Part shown: one piece after another, positions 45,200-54,718 of the stretch
How the letters are laid out: every line of letters begins with the position of its first letter
How positions within the stretch are numbered: the stretch's first letter is position 1
NCBI GenBank assembly: GCA_964412195.1
Contig: CAYPNP010000004.1
Coordinates: 1-64,000, forward strand
Source of the DNA: CAYPNP01 sp964412195
Lineage (GTDB): Bacteria; Acidobacteriota; JAAYUB01
Direction: 5' to 3'
Length of the DNA: 64,000 nt
Position numbers and translations under genes: made by a program
The notes under the pieces: generated by a model
What the model was told of the DNA's origin: nothing
Seen by the model: the letters and a program-made list of their open reading frames with translations, nothing else
Databases searched by the model: none

Positions 45200-48100
45200 T
45201 CAGTCGCCCGCCGGCTTGGGCGCGCCCTCCAGGAGCCCCGCGATCTTGGCCAGCAGGGTGGCGGCATCCACCGGCTTCTGGACGAAGTCCCGGGCGCCCC
45301 GGCGGATCATCTCCTGGACGATGGCGTCCTCCTGGTAGCCGCTCAGCACCAGGATGGGCAGGTCGGGCCGGAGGGCCAGCAGCTGCTCCAGCGCGTGCTG
45401 GCCCGGCATCACCGGCATGTTGATGTCCAGGACCACCAGGGCGATCTCGGCGCGCGCCGCCCGGAACACCTCGACGGCGCGCTGGCCGTTGTCCGCCTCC
45501 AGGACCGTCAGCCCCGCCTGCCGGAACAGGTCGTTCATGAACCGGCGGTTGACGGCCTCGTCGTCCACGACGAGGACGGTCTTGCCCTTCATTCCCCTCG
45601 CGGCGGCCAGCACGAACGGCAGGGTGTCGCGGGCCGGAGCGGGCATGCCCTCTGGCGAGACGGAGTGGGGCAGGTAGAGCTCGACCCGCGTGCCCCGCCG
45701 CGGCTCGCTCCGGATGTAGATGTAGCCGTGGTGGTTCTTGACGATCCCGTACACGGTGGCCAGGCCGAGGCCGGACCCCTTCCCCTGCGGCTTGGTGGTG
45801 AAGAACGGGTCGAAGATCCGCGGCAGCACCTCCGCCGGGATGCCGCCGCCGGTGTCGGCCACGACCACGCGGATGTACGAGCCTGCCTTCAGGATGTGGT
45901 CCCCCATGTCCCGGTCGGTGTCCGCCTCGTACAGCTCGGTCTCGATGCGGATCTCGCCGCTGCCGCCGATGGCGTCCCGGGAGTTCAGGAAGAGGTTGAG
46001 GAAGACCTGCTCCATCTGCGAGCGGTCGCCCAGCATGGACAGCGGCCGCGAGGCGAAGCGGCAGACGAATTCGATGTTCAGCGGGATGGTCCGGCGCGAC
46101 AGGGCGATGACCGACTCGATCACCTCGTGGATGTTGAAGTGGACCACCAGGTACTTGCCCTTCCGCGCGAAGCCCAGCAGCTTCTTCGTCAGGATGGCCG
46201 CCTTGCCCGAGGCCTCCTCGATCATGCCCAGGTCCCGGTGGAGCGGGGATTCTGGCGGCAGCTGCATCCGGATCAGCGAGGAGTAGCCGGTGATGCCCTG
46301 AAGGATGTTGTTGAAGTCGTGGGCGATGCCGCCGGCCAGGGTGCCGATGGATTCCAGCTTCTGGTAGTGGATGATCTGCTCCTGCAGCTTCTTCTTGTCG
46401 GTGATGTCAATGAAGTTCAGCAGGATGGCCGACCGGCCGTCGAACTGGGTCACGTTGGTGTGCACCAGGAGGGTGCGGGGCGCCTGGTCGCTGGCGAGCA
46501 CCCGGATCTCGAACTCGTGGGGGGTGACGTCGCCCTGCAGGCGCTCGGCCAGGCGGGCGCGCAGGAGGGGGAGGTCCTCCGCCAGAACAAATTTCTCCAC
46601 CAGCTGGCCCAGGATCTCCTCCGGCGGGTACTTGAACGTCCGCGGGATCTGGGAGTTGGCGAAGACCAGGCGGCCCTCCTGGAGGATGGCGATGCCGATG
46701 AGCGACCCCTCCACCAGCTCGCGGTATTTCTCCTCGGAGGTCTGCAAGGCGGCGGTCTTCGCGGAGACCAGCTCGCGCAGCTTGATCTTCTCGCGCCGGT
46801 CCAGGTGGAGCTTGTACCCCAGGAAGCTGCCGGCGACGGCGAAGACCGCCAGCCCCACCAGCAGGTAGAACCAGACGGTGCGGGTGAAGGGCGGGACGAC
46901 CACCAGCCGCAACGCCGGCGAGTCGGCGGACGGCACGCCCTGGGAATTGAACGCCCGCAGGCGGAAGGTGATCTCGCCGGGCGGCAGGTAGGGATAGAAC
47001 ACGTGGTCGTCGGCGGTCAGCTCGCTCCAGCCGGGATCGACCCCCTCCAGCCTGAACTGGTACCGGTTGCCCTCCTCGTTGACGAAGCTCAGGCACTTGA
47101 AGGTGACGGCCAGGGTCTCGTCGTGGCGGAGCCGCATGGGCGGCGCCCAGCGGTCGAGACGCTTCTGGTCGACCGCCAGCCCGGTGATCTCCAGCCGGGG
47201 CGGCGTGACCGTCTGGCCGACCACCGGCCGGAAGCGGATCAGGCCGCCGGTGGTCCCGAAGTAGCAATCGCCCCGGCCATCGAAGTGGATGCTGGCCCGG
47301 CTCGTGACCTCCCGGGAGGGAAGCCCGTGGATGGCGTTGAAGTCGTGCGCCTCGCCGTCCTTGACGAACACGAGGCCGTGGCTGGTGCCGAGCCAGAGCA
47401 CTCCCTCCGGGTCGAACTTCAGGCACCAGATGTTGTCGCTCTGGTTGGGCAGCCGGGCCGCCATGGGGGCGAACCGGAGCCCGTCCCACCGGAAAACCCC
47501 GAAGCCGATGGTCCCGATGAACAGCTCGCCGCGCGGGCCGGCGGCGAAGCACTGCACCTCGATGTCGTTCATCTGCGGAGAGGAATCGACGCTCCAGGCC
47601 CCGCCCCGTCGGTGCAGCGTGAAGACCCCCCGCTCCGTGGCGAGCCACCAGGCGTCGCCTCCGCGGGGCAGGATGTCGTAGACGTTGCGCTTGTTGACCC
47701 GGTCCGGCAGCGGGATCCGCTGCGCCTGCGGCAGGCGGGCGTGGAAGAGACCCTCCGAGGTCCCGAGGAGGAAGCCGCCGTCGGCCAGAGGCAGGATCCG
47801 GTTGATGTTCGAGCCCATCAGCTCCTTGTCGGTGGAGGCCGGCGTGGCGCGGCCGCCGCGGCAGCGGTGGAGGCCCTTGTCGGTGGCGACCAGCAGCTCT
47901 CCGTCCGGCCTCGGGCAGGCCTCGACGATGTTCCGGCCCGGCAGGATGACCTCCTTGTCGAGGCCCTGCGGGCCGAGCATCTGCCCGCCCTGGTCGGTGC
48001 CCACGAGGATGCCTTCGCCGATGGGGGTGACCGACCAGACGGTGTCGGCGGCCAGCCCTCCGGCGGCCGTGTAGAGAATCAGGCTCCGGTCGGCCAGCTT

Positions 48101-49042
48101 GTCCACGCCGCCGTTGGAGCAGATCCAGACGTTGTCCTCGTAGTCGATCAGGATCAGGTAGCACCAGTCGCTCAGCAAGCCGCTGGCGGTGGTCAGTCGG
48201 ATGAATTCCCGGCCGGGGAAGCGCACGAACAGCCCGTTCACCGACGTGACCCAGAGCGTGCCCTGGCGGTCGGCGGCCGCGTCCCAGAGGATCGTCTCCC
48301 CGGCCGGGTCCGGCAGCAGGTCGCTGCTCTCGCCGGTGGGTCGCAGCAGGGTCAGGCGGTTGCGGCGGGTCAGCAGCAGGGTGCCGTTCTCCGCGTTGAC
48401 CTGGATGGACCGGACCTCGTCCTTTTCCTCGCGGTTCAGCTGGGGCAGGGCCTCGATCCGGCCGGAGCGGATGCGGTGGAGGCCCTCCTGGGTGCCGACG
48501 TAAACGGTGCCGTCGGGCGCCGTCGCCAGGGACAGGCACGCTTTGGCCAGGAGTCCGTCTTTCTCGGTGAACAGCCGCTCGCGGCCCTCCTGCCACTCCA
48601 GCAGGCCCTGGCTGGTGGCGAAGAGGAGCCGGCCGTCGGCGGCCTGGCGGATGGCGTAGGCGGGCGGCTGGACCTGAAAAGACCGGAAATTCTGCTGGAC
48701 GAAGCGATCTCCCTTCAGCAGGGCCGCTCCGTTGGGCGTGCCCACCCACACGCGCCCCTGCCGGTCCTGGAACACCGTGTGGATGGAGGAGGAGGGCAGC
48801 CCGTCCCGGAGGGAGTAGTTCCGGAACGCCTGGCCGTCGTAGCGGGACAGCCCGCCGAACGTGCCGAACCAGATGTAGCCGTGGGGGTCCTGGTAGGCGC
48901 AGAAGGCCTGGTCCTGGACGAGGCCGTCGCGGACCTGGTAGTGCCGGAACGGGAAGGTCTCCGCGAGGGCGCAAGCGCAGAGGAGGGCCAGGCCGATGGC
49001 GGACCCGAACACGCCGGTAAGAACGCGCCGATGGACAAACAT
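45200..49042 (-). CDS. hybrid two-component kinase with Reg_prop sensor
   Basis: The protein has 1280 residues. A signal/membrane segment (about 5-28) is followed by many Reg_prop propeller repeats (about 30-620; G-Y-I-W-F-G-T, G-R-V-W-V-G-T) and a Y_Y_Y domain (about 630-700). Next come a membrane helix (about 712-735), a PAS domain (about 765-880), HisKA with phospho-acceptor His908 in G-G-I-A-H-D-F-N-N, and HATPase motifs (D-T-G-G-G-I and G-S-G-L-G-L). The receiver has phospho-acceptor Asp1206 in V-V-L-D-I-N-M-P. The periplasmic propeller probably senses a glycan or peptide, as in Bacteroidetes relatives. No DNA-binding output domain is present. Confidence 0.93.
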   Translation of the reverse strand: MFVHRRVLTGVFGSAIGLALLCACALAETFPFRHYQVRDGLVQDQAFCAYQDPHGYIWFGTFGGLSRYDGQAFRNYSLRDGLPSSSIHTVFQDRQGRVWVGTPNGAALLKGDRFVQQNFRSFQVQPPAYAIRQAADGRLLFATSQGLLEWQEGRERLFTEKDGLLAKACLSLATAPDGTVYVGTQEGLHRIRSGRIEALPQLNREEKDEVRSIQVNAENGTLLLTRRNRLTLLRPTGESSDLLPDPAGETILWDAAADRQGTLWVTSVNGLFVRFPGREFIRLTTASGLLSDWCYLILIDYEDNVWICSNGGVDKLADRSLILYTAAGGLAADTVWSVTPIGEGILVGTDQGGQMLGPQGLDKEVILPGRNIVEACPRPDGELLVATDKGLHRCRGGRATPASTDKELMGSNINRILPLADGGFLLGTSEGLFHARLPQAQRIPLPDRVNKRNVYDILPRGGDAWWLATERGVFTLHRRGGAWSVDSSPQMNDIEVQCFAAGPRGELFIGTIGFGVFRWDGLRFAPMAARLPNQSDNIWCLKFDPEGVLWLGTSHGLVFVKDGEAHDFNAIHGLPSREVTSRASIHFDGRGDCYFGTTGGLIRFRPVVGQTVTPPRLEITGLAVDQKRLDRWAPPMRLRHDETLAVTFKCLSFVNEEGNRYQFRLEGVDPGWSELTADDHVFYPYLPPGEITFRLRAFNSQGVPSADSPALRLVVVPPFTRTVWFYLLVGLAVFAVAGSFLGYKLHLDRREKIKLRELVSAKTAALQTSEEKYRELVEGSLIGIAILQEGRLVFANSQIPRTFKYPPEEILGQLVEKFVLAEDLPLLRARLAERLQGDVTPHEFEIRVLASDQAPRTLLVHTNVTQFDGRSAILLNFIDITDKKKLQEQIIHYQKLESIGTLAGGIAHDFNNILQGITGYSSLIRMQLPPESPLHRDLGMIEEASGKAAILTKKLLGFARKGKYLVVHFNIHEVIESVIALSRRTIPLNIEFVCRFASRPLSMLGDRSQMEQVFLNLFLNSRDAIGGSGEIRIETELYEADTDRDMGDHILKAGSYIRVVVADTGGGIPAEVLPRIFDPFFTTKPQGKGSGLGLATVYGIVKNHHGYIYIRSEPRRGTRVELYLPHSVSPEGMPAPARDTLPFVLAAARGMKGKTVLVVDDEAVNRRFMNDLFRQAGLTVLEADNGQRAVEVFRAARAEIALVVLDINMPVMPGQHALEQLLALRPDLPILVLSGYQEDAIVQEMIRRGARDFVQKPVDAATLLAKIAGLLEGAPKPAGD

Positions 49043-49159
49043 CCCGCTCCCGCCTGCCGTCTTTCTCCCAACGAACCGCCGGTGAATCCCGGCTTTCTTG
49101 TATCATAAGACAATCCTCCCGGACATCCAATGAAAAATGCGGCCCCCATCCGGGCCCGC

Positions 49160-49212
49160 GGCGGTGTCGCAACGGCCGGAGGGCCCGCAGGGCCGGCCGT
49201 TGCGACACCGCC
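49160..49212. repeat. solo palindrome related to the 36.7-kb element
   Basis: GGCGGTGTCGCAACGGCC at the left is the complement of GGCCGTTGCGACACCGCC at the right, around a GGGCCCGCAGG centre. The core matches the arm of the 36707-37048 element. It lies between divergent genes. Confidence 0.8.
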
Positions 49213-49303
49213 TCGTTCGCGGGCGGCGCGGCGGGAGCCGCGGCGGCCGGCTGGAACCCGCCCAAGCGCCCGCCGGACGCGGTTCTCCGCGCCCGATTTT
49301 CCC

Positions 49304-49332
49304 TTGAATTCGCCCGGGGCATTGGCTAAGAT
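49304..49332 (+). promoter_or_regulatory. promoter of gpsA
   Basis: TTGAAT (49304-49309) and TAAGAT (49327-49332) are 17 bp apart. The start codon follows 24 nt later, after an AGGAGGA ribosome binding site. Confidence 0.5.
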
Positions 49333-49355
49333 GCTGGAACGGCAGGAGGACCGCC

Positions 49356-50375
49356 ATGGAGAAGCGTCGACACAACGTCCTGGTCCTGGGCGCCGGCGGA
49401 TGGGGCACGGCACTGGCCCTGGTGCTCCACCGCAACGGGCACCGGGTTCGGATCTGGGCCTACGACCCCCAGGAAGTGAAGAACATCCGCAAGAAGCGCG
49501 AGAACGTCCGCTTCCTGCCGGGCGTGCCGCTGCCGCCGGAGATCGAGGTGGACACCGACCTGCCCGGCCTCCTGGGCGGCCAATCCCTGATCCTCAGCGC
49601 CTCGCCCTCCCAGCACACCCGGGAGGTCATCCGCCGCCTGGCCGCCTGCGCCCCCTCCCCCTGCCCGGTGGTGAACGTCTCCAAGGGCATCGAGAACAAG
49701 ACCCTCAAGCGCATGTCCCAGGTGCTGGCCGAGGAGCTGCCGCCTTACTTCCACGGGCAGGTGGCCACGCTGTCCGGGCCCAGCCACGCCGAAGAGGTCA
49801 GCCGCGGCATCCCCACCGTGGTGGTGGTGGCCTCGGCCAACCCGCGCGTCCCGCCGCTGGTGCAGGACGCGCTCATGAACGACCGGTTCCGCGTGTACAC
49901 CAGCGAGGACCTGGTCGGCGTCGAGCTGGCCGGCTCGCTCAAAAACGTCATCGCCCTGGCCACCGGCATTTGCGACGGCCTGGGCTTCGGCGACAACACC
50001 AAGGGCGCCCTGCTGACGCGCGGCCTGGCGGAGATCACCCGCCTGGGCGTGGCCATGGGCGCCAAGGCCTCCACCTTCGCCGGGCTGGCCGGGATGGGCG
50101 ACCTGATCACCACCTGCATGAGCCGGCATTCGCGCAACCGCTTCGTCGGCGAGGAGATCGGCAAGGGCAAGTCGCTGGCCCGGATCCAGTCCGAAATGGT
50201 CATGGTGGCCGAGGGCGTCGCCACCACCGAGTCCGCCTGGGAGCTGGGCCAGCGCTTCGGCGTGGACATGCCCATCACCGCCGAGATCTACGCCGCCCTG
50301 TTCAAGGACAAGACCCCCCAGGAGGCGGTGCGCGACCTGATGGCCCGCCCGCCCAAGCCGGAGATCTACTGGTAG
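49356..50375 (+). CDS. gpsA: glycerol-3-phosphate dehydrogenase (NAD(P)+)
   Basis: The protein has 339 residues. The N-terminal Rossmann loop is V-L-G-A-G-G-W-G-T-A-L-A. The substrate and catalytic region has L-S-G-P-S-H-A-E-E, then the catalytic Lys in A-G-S-L-K-N-V-I-A-L-A, and G-L-A-G-M-G-D-L-I-T-T-C. It makes sn-glycerol-3-phosphate from DHAP for phospholipid synthesis. AGGAGG precedes the ATG. The next gene, an ECF sigma factor, starts nine nt after the stop and is likely on the same transcript. Confidence 0.95.
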   Translation: MEKRRHNVLVLGAGGWGTALALVLHRNGHRVRIWAYDPQEVKNIRKKRENVRFLPGVPLPPEIEVDTDLPGLLGGQSLILSASPSQHTREVIRRLAACAPSPCPVVNVSKGIENKTLKRMSQVLAEELPPYFHGQVATLSGPSHAEEVSRGIPTVVVVASANPRVPPLVQDALMNDRFRVYTSEDLVGVELAGSLKNVIALATGICDGLGFGDNTKGALLTRGLAEITRLGVAMGAKASTFAGLAGMGDLITTCMSRHSRNRFVGEEIGKGKSLARIQSEMVMVAEGVATTESAWELGQRFGVDMPITAEIYAALFKDKTPQEAVRDLMARPPKPEIYW

Positions 50376-50384
50376 GGGACCCGA

Positions 50385-50945
50385 GTGGAACTCCGCGAAG
50401 CCCTCGACGACCTGATCCGCCTCAACGGGCCGTTCTACCGGAACCTCTGCGCCAAGTACGTCCCCGCCTGCAGCCGGGTGGAAGAGTGCCTCCAGGACGG
50501 CTTCCGCAAGTTCCTGGAGTCGGGGCGCTCCTTCGACGACCTGAAGGAGGCGGAGAAATTCCTCTGCCGCCTGCTGATCAACCACTTCATCGACGTCTAC
50601 CGCGAGGAGATCGTCCGGCGCAAGCGCCAGAGCGCGTTCCCGGACAACCCGGCGGTGATCCCCTCCGGCCGCACCGGCCCGGAGCAGCACCTGCTGGAGC
50701 GGCAGCAGGCGGGCTTCCGCCGGCGGGTGGTCGGCGAGCTGTGCCGCCGGCTGGAGGGCCTGCCGGCCCACCAGCGCGAGCTGCTCTACCTCACCTTCCT
50801 GAAAGAGCCGCCGATGTCCCTGCGGGAGATCAGCGAGATGAAGCGGATCCCGCTGACCACGGTGCACAGCCGCCTGCGCGGGGCGATGAGCGTCCTGCGC
50901 GACCGCAGCGCCGACCTGCTGCGGGAGTGGGAGAATTATTTTTAA
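50385..50945 (+). CDS. ECF-type sigma-70 factor, second copy
   Basis: The protein has 186 residues. Region 2 has V-E-E-C-L-Q-D-G-F-R-K-F-L and F-L-C-R-L-L-I-N-H-F-I-D. Region 4 has L-P-A-H-Q-R-E-L-L-Y-L-T-F and the helix-turn-helix M-S-L-R-E-I-S-E-M-K-R-I-P-L. The start is GTG, with a weak TAGGGGAC site. It is followed by its putative anti-sigma partner 49 nt later. Confidence 0.85.
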   Translation: MELREALDDLIRLNGPFYRNLCAKYVPACSRVEECLQDGFRKFLESGRSFDDLKEAEKFLCRLLINHFIDVYREEIVRRKRQSAFPDNPAVIPSGRTGPEQHLLERQQAGFRRRVVGELCRRLEGLPAHQRELLYLTFLKEPPMSLREISEMKRIPLTTVHSRLRGAMSVLRDRSADLLREWENYF

Positions 50946-50994
50946 ACGGGACCGGAACAGTCCGGGTCGAATCCGTTTGAAGGGAATGGGAACG

Positions 50995-51744
50995 ATGAGC
51001 GAGAACAAGCCTCCCGTCAGCTGCGATCCCGTCCGGCTCGCCAACTTCATCCACGGCGACCTGCCCCAGGCGGAGATGGAGCGGATGCTGGCCCACCTGG
51101 ACGAGTGCCCGGCGTGCAAGAAAGTGTTCGAGGACATGGTCCGCCTGCGCGCCGCGGCGCCGGAGATCCGGCAGGGCCTGTCGGCGCGCTTCTTCAGCTT
51201 CGAGCGGGGCCGCGGCCCGCTGCGCCGCTGGGTGTGGATGTATGGCGCCGCCGCGGCGGTGCTGGGCGGGCTGGTGGTGGGTCTGTTCGTGATGCGCGGC
51301 TACCTGGAGCGCCGGGCCGACCCGCTGGCGGAGGCGCTGGAGACCCGGCCCTTCGAGTACGTGCCGCCGGTGATGCGCGGCCCCGAAGCGCCCGCGCCCG
51401 ACCCGCGGCGGGAGGCGATGATGGAGCGCTACCGCCGGGGCGAGTACGAGGACTTCGCCGCAGAGTCGGCCGCGTGGCTGCGCACCCACCCCGACGACGC
51501 CCCGGTGATGTTCTTCGCCGGCGTGACGGCCTACCTCGAGCACAAGGACTCGGTCGCCGAGGCCTACCTGGGCTGGAGCCTGGAGACCGACCGCAGCCGG
51601 CGGCCCGAGGCGGTCTGGTACCTGGCCAACGCCCTGCTGCGACAGCGCAAGTACGCCGAGGCCCGCCCGCTGCTGGAGGAGCTGGTGCGGCAGGACCACC
51701 CGTATTCCAACCCGTCCGCCCGCCTGCTGGCCCTCTTGCCGTAG
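50995..51744 (+). CDS. zinc-finger anti-sigma-like membrane protein with TPR
   Basis: The protein has 249 residues. The N-terminus carries H-L-D-E-C-P-A-C (HxxxCxxC) of zinc-binding anti-sigma factors. A membrane helix (about residues 77-98) follows, then an outer TPR-like part with A-V-W-Y-L-A-N-A-L-L-R-Q-R-K-Y-A. It pairs with the ECF factor just upstream. I chose the ATG at 50995, nine nt after AAGGGA; in-frame starts at 50977 and 50986 exist. The TAG stop lies in a CGTAGCTCGCGACCTCCGGG repeat also found at 58632. Confidence 0.8.
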   Translation: MSENKPPVSCDPVRLANFIHGDLPQAEMERMLAHLDECPACKKVFEDMVRLRAAAPEIRQGLSARFFSFERGRGPLRRWVWMYGAAAAVLGGLVVGLFVMRGYLERRADPLAEALETRPFEYVPPVMRGPEAPAPDPRREAMMERYRRGEYEDFAAESAAWLRTHPDDAPVMFFAGVTAYLEHKDSVAEAYLGWSLETDRSRRPEAVWYLANALLRQRKYAEARPLLEELVRQDHPYSNPSARLLALLP

Positions 51745-52337
51745 CTCGCGACCTCCGGGCGCGTGAGGCAAGGAAACGGCGAAACGGCGGTGGGGCGAAA
51801 CGGCGAGGGAGCAATCCGAAAAGGGATCCTTCCCCGCAGAGGCACAGAGGCCACAGAGAGATCGCCTGGTTTGCAATCCGCAATCCGCAATCCGAAATCC
51901 GCAATCATCAGGAACCACGAACCAGACGAAAGTTTTCAATCCCCAATCCAATCATTCAACGCAGATCAAGGCAGATTTTTTATGATTCAATATGATCCAA
52001 ACCAGGGATTGATCATAAGAAATCATAATCCATCAGCGTCCATCTGCGTTGAATTCCCCTTCGCGTCCTTTGCGCCTTTGCGGTATTTCCGCAATCCGAA
52101 ATCCGCAATCGGGGAATTCACCACAGAGGCACAGAGGACACAGAGGAATCTGATAGGTTCCAATCCGCAATCCGCAATCCGAAATCCGCAATCCGCAATG
52201 GTCCGAGTCCCGAGTCCCGAACCCCGAGTCCCGAGCCCCGATGTCCGTGTTTCCCAAGACAGGCTCGCACTATCGTTGAAACCCGGCCGCCTGGAGGCCC
52301 GTAAGAAGCACTTCGATCTTGCTCAAGGAGTGAAGGA
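51745..52337. repeat. composite repeat copy 3 and flanking repeats
   Basis: A diverged CCGCAGAGGCACAGAGGCC repeat at 51835-51860 starts the composite (to about 52098), with the palindromic CAACGCAGAT core at 51958-52055. The 32-bp repeat follows at 52114-52145, and heptamer AATCCGC units and CCCGAGTCCCGAG units fill the rest. No gene is visible before the AAGGAG site at 52323. Confidence 0.8.
52114..52145 (+). repeat. 32-bp GAATTC-ended dispersed repeat, solo copy
   Basis: It is the exact reverse complement of the copies at 13389, 33807, 35287, 43520 and 61042, so it has the orientation of the left arm of the GxxExxY unit. Confidence 0.9.
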
Positions 52338-54500
52338 ATGAAAGCGTACGTGCGTTTCCTGATGGCGGCGGCCTGCCTGCTGGCGATCGCCGGGGCGGTG
52401 CTGGCCGACGAGGGCATGTGGATGCTGAACCAGCTGCCGGCGGAGTCCCTGCAGAAGGCTGGCCTGCAGCTCAAGACCGCCGACATCTACACCCCCGGCG
52501 GGGCCAGCCTGGCCCAGGCCGTCTGCTCGCTCGGCGCCACCGGCGAGTTCGTCTCGCCCGAGGGGCTGATCCTGACCAACCACCACGTGGCCTTCGGCGC
52601 CATCCAGTTCAATTCCACCGCGGAGAACAACTACCTGGAAAACGGCTTCACGGCGAACTCCCTCCAGGAGGAGCTGCGCTCCCCGAACTCCACCTGCTCG
52701 GTGCTGCAGGACATCCGGGACGTCACCGCGGAGATCTGCTCCGCCCTGCGCGACGACATGACGCCGCGGGAGCGGCACGACGCCATCGACCTGAAGTCCA
52801 AGGAACTGGTGAAGGCCGCCGAAACGGCCGCCCCCGGCTGCGAGTGCCGCCTGGCCACCATGTTCGACGGGATGAGCTACTACATCTACACCTACCTCCG
52901 CCTGCGGGACGTGCGGCTCGTCTACGCGCCGCCCAACGCCATCGGCAACTACGGCGGCGAGATCGACAACTGGGAGTGGCCCCGCCACACCGGAGACTTC
53001 GCCCTGCTGCGCGCCTACACCGGCCCGGACGGGAAGCCGGCCGACTACTCGCCCGCCAACGTGCCCTTCCGGCCGAAGGCCTGGCTGACCATCGCCAAGC
53101 AGGGCGTGGCCGAGGGCGACTACATCATGGTCATCGGCTATCCCGGCCGGACCATGCGCTACCGACTCGCCATGGACGTGGAGTTCGCCCTTAAAACTTC
53201 CTATCCTTACCGGGTGAAGCTCTTCCAGAGCATGATCCGGCTGCTGGAAGACGCCGGCAAGGACAATCCCGAGCTGGCCGTCCGGATGGCCTCCAAGATC
53301 AAGCGGCTGGCCAACACCATGAAGAACAACCAGGGCATGATCGACGGGCTGGCCAAGAACGGCCTGGCCGAGCAGAAGCGCCGGCAGGAGGCCGCGATCG
53401 ACGCCTGGCTGAAGGCCCATCCCGCCGAGGCCTCCCGCTTTGCGCCGGTCCGCGAGGAGCTCACCGCCGTGCTGAAGGACCAGCAGCGCTGGTTCCAGCA
53501 CGACATGCTGCTGGGCTACGCCGGTCTGGCCTCCGACACGCTCGGATTCGCCAACACCGTCTACCGCTGGAGCCGCGAGCGGGAGAAGCCCGACCTGGAG
53601 CGCGAGGCCGCCTACATGGACCGCAACCAGGCCCAGGCCCGGAACCGGCTCCAGTTCGCCCAGCGCAACTACAACGCCCCCACGGACGAGCGGATGCTGG
53701 CGCTCTACCTGCGGGAATTGGACTCCCTGCCGGAGGGCACCCGCGTCGCCGCCCTGGACCAGGCCCTGGAGAAGTACGCCCCCCAAAGCCACGAAGACGC
53801 GATCCCGCGGCTGGCCCACGACCTCGTCAGCGGCACGAAGCTGGGCGACGAGGCCGAGCGCCTGAAGATGTTCAGCATGAAGAAGGACGAGCTGCTGGCC
53901 TTGCACGACCCCTGCATCGACTTCATCGCCGCCCTCGGCGTCGAGATCGACGCCATGAACGACCGGGAAAAGGCGTGGGACGGCTCCCTGAGCCGGCTGA
54001 ACCCGCTCTGGATCGAGCTGCTCGGCCTCTTCACCGGCAAGCCGCTCTATCCCGACGCCAACAGCACCCTCCGGCTGACCTACGGCAAGGTGGTGGGCTA
54101 CAACCCGCGCGACGCCGTCACCTACACGCCGTTAACCACCCTGGCCGGCGTCCTGGCGAAGAACACCGGCGTGGAGCCGTTCAACTGCCCGGAGAAGCTG
54201 TTCCAGCTGCACGCGGCCCGGGATTTCGACGGCTACGCCGATCCGAAGCTGAAGGACGTGCCGGTGGACTTCCTGGGCGACACCGACATCACCGGCGGCA
54301 ACTCCGGCAGCCCGGTGCTCAACGCCAGGGGGCAGCTGGTGGGGATCGCTTTCGACGGCAACTACGAGAGCATGACCAGCGACTGGCAGTTCGACCCGCC
54401 GCTGAGCCGGACGCTGTCCGTGGACATCCGCTACGTGCTCTTCATCCTGGACAAGTTCAGCAACGCCCAGCGGATCCTCAAGGAACTGACCATCAAGTAA
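52338..54500 (+). CDS. S46-family dipeptidyl-peptidase (DPP7/DPP11-like)
   Basis: The protein has 720 residues, the usual length. A signal peptide (about 1-23) directs it to the periplasm. The chymotrypsin-like triad is visible: His83 in L-T-N-H-H-V, Asp220 in H-T-G-D-F-A-L, and Ser656 in G-G-N-S-G-S-P-V-L. The Ser position is nearly that of characterised DPP11 enzymes. A helical domain (about 270-560) caps the site, as expected. It removes dipeptides from peptide N-termini, probably feeding on extracellular protein together with the S9 peptidase at 61 kb. AAGGAG precedes the ATG. Confidence 0.93.
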   Translation: MKAYVRFLMAAACLLAIAGAVLADEGMWMLNQLPAESLQKAGLQLKTADIYTPGGASLAQAVCSLGATGEFVSPEGLILTNHHVAFGAIQFNSTAENNYLENGFTANSLQEELRSPNSTCSVLQDIRDVTAEICSALRDDMTPRERHDAIDLKSKELVKAAETAAPGCECRLATMFDGMSYYIYTYLRLRDVRLVYAPPNAIGNYGGEIDNWEWPRHTGDFALLRAYTGPDGKPADYSPANVPFRPKAWLTIAKQGVAEGDYIMVIGYPGRTMRYRLAMDVEFALKTSYPYRVKLFQSMIRLLEDAGKDNPELAVRMASKIKRLANTMKNNQGMIDGLAKNGLAEQKRRQEAAIDAWLKAHPAEASRFAPVREELTAVLKDQQRWFQHDMLLGYAGLASDTLGFANTVYRWSREREKPDLEREAAYMDRNQAQARNRLQFAQRNYNAPTDERMLALYLRELDSLPEGTRVAALDQALEKYAPQSHEDAIPRLAHDLVSGTKLGDEAERLKMFSMKKDELLALHDPCIDFIAALGVEIDAMNDREKAWDGSLSRLNPLWIELLGLFTGKPLYPDANSTLRLTYGKVVGYNPRDAVTYTPLTTLAGVLAKNTGVEPFNCPEKLFQLHAARDFDGYADPKLKDVPVDFLGDTDITGGNSGSPVLNARGQLVGIAFDGNYESMTSDWQFDPPLSRTLSVDIRYVLFILDKFSNAQRILKELTIK

Positions 54501-54514
54501 AGTTTGACACCGCC

Positions 54515-54539
54515 CGGCGGGGGATCCTCCCCCGCCGGC
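54515..54539 (+). terminator. hairpin terminator after the S46 gene
   Basis: CCGGCGGGGG and CCCCCGCCGG form a perfect 10-bp GC stem with a 5-nt loop, 14 nt after the stop. The following CGCTTCCCTTCTT is T-rich but not a pure T run. Confidence 0.6.
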
Positions 54540-54569
54540 GCTTCCCTTCTTATCCCAATCAGAAACATT

Positions 54570-54690
54570 TGACATTTACCATTGGCCATTTGCCATTTTT
54601 CATTTACCAAACCGCACCCCAATCAGCGGTTATGGATTGTTTGAAATGCCCGATGAAAAATGGCCAATGGCCAATGTCAAATGATTTCTT
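54570..54690. repeat. TTGACATTTACCATTGGCC palindrome
   Basis: TTGACATTTACCATTGGCC at the left and GGCCAATGGCCAATGTCAAA at the right form a long imperfect inverted repeat, homologous to 21238-21356. It is followed by a diverged TTTGTGTCTTTGTGGTGAA repeat at 54695-54717. Confidence 0.7.
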
Positions 54691-54718
54691 TGTGCCCTTT
54701 GTGTCTTTGTGGTGAATC

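Noticed and set aside
44660..49108. Plus-strand open frame of more than 1400 codons.
   Set aside because: It is the antisense shadow of the hybrid kinase and macrodomain genes. High GC removes stops in that frame, and its translation is low-complexity without family motifs.
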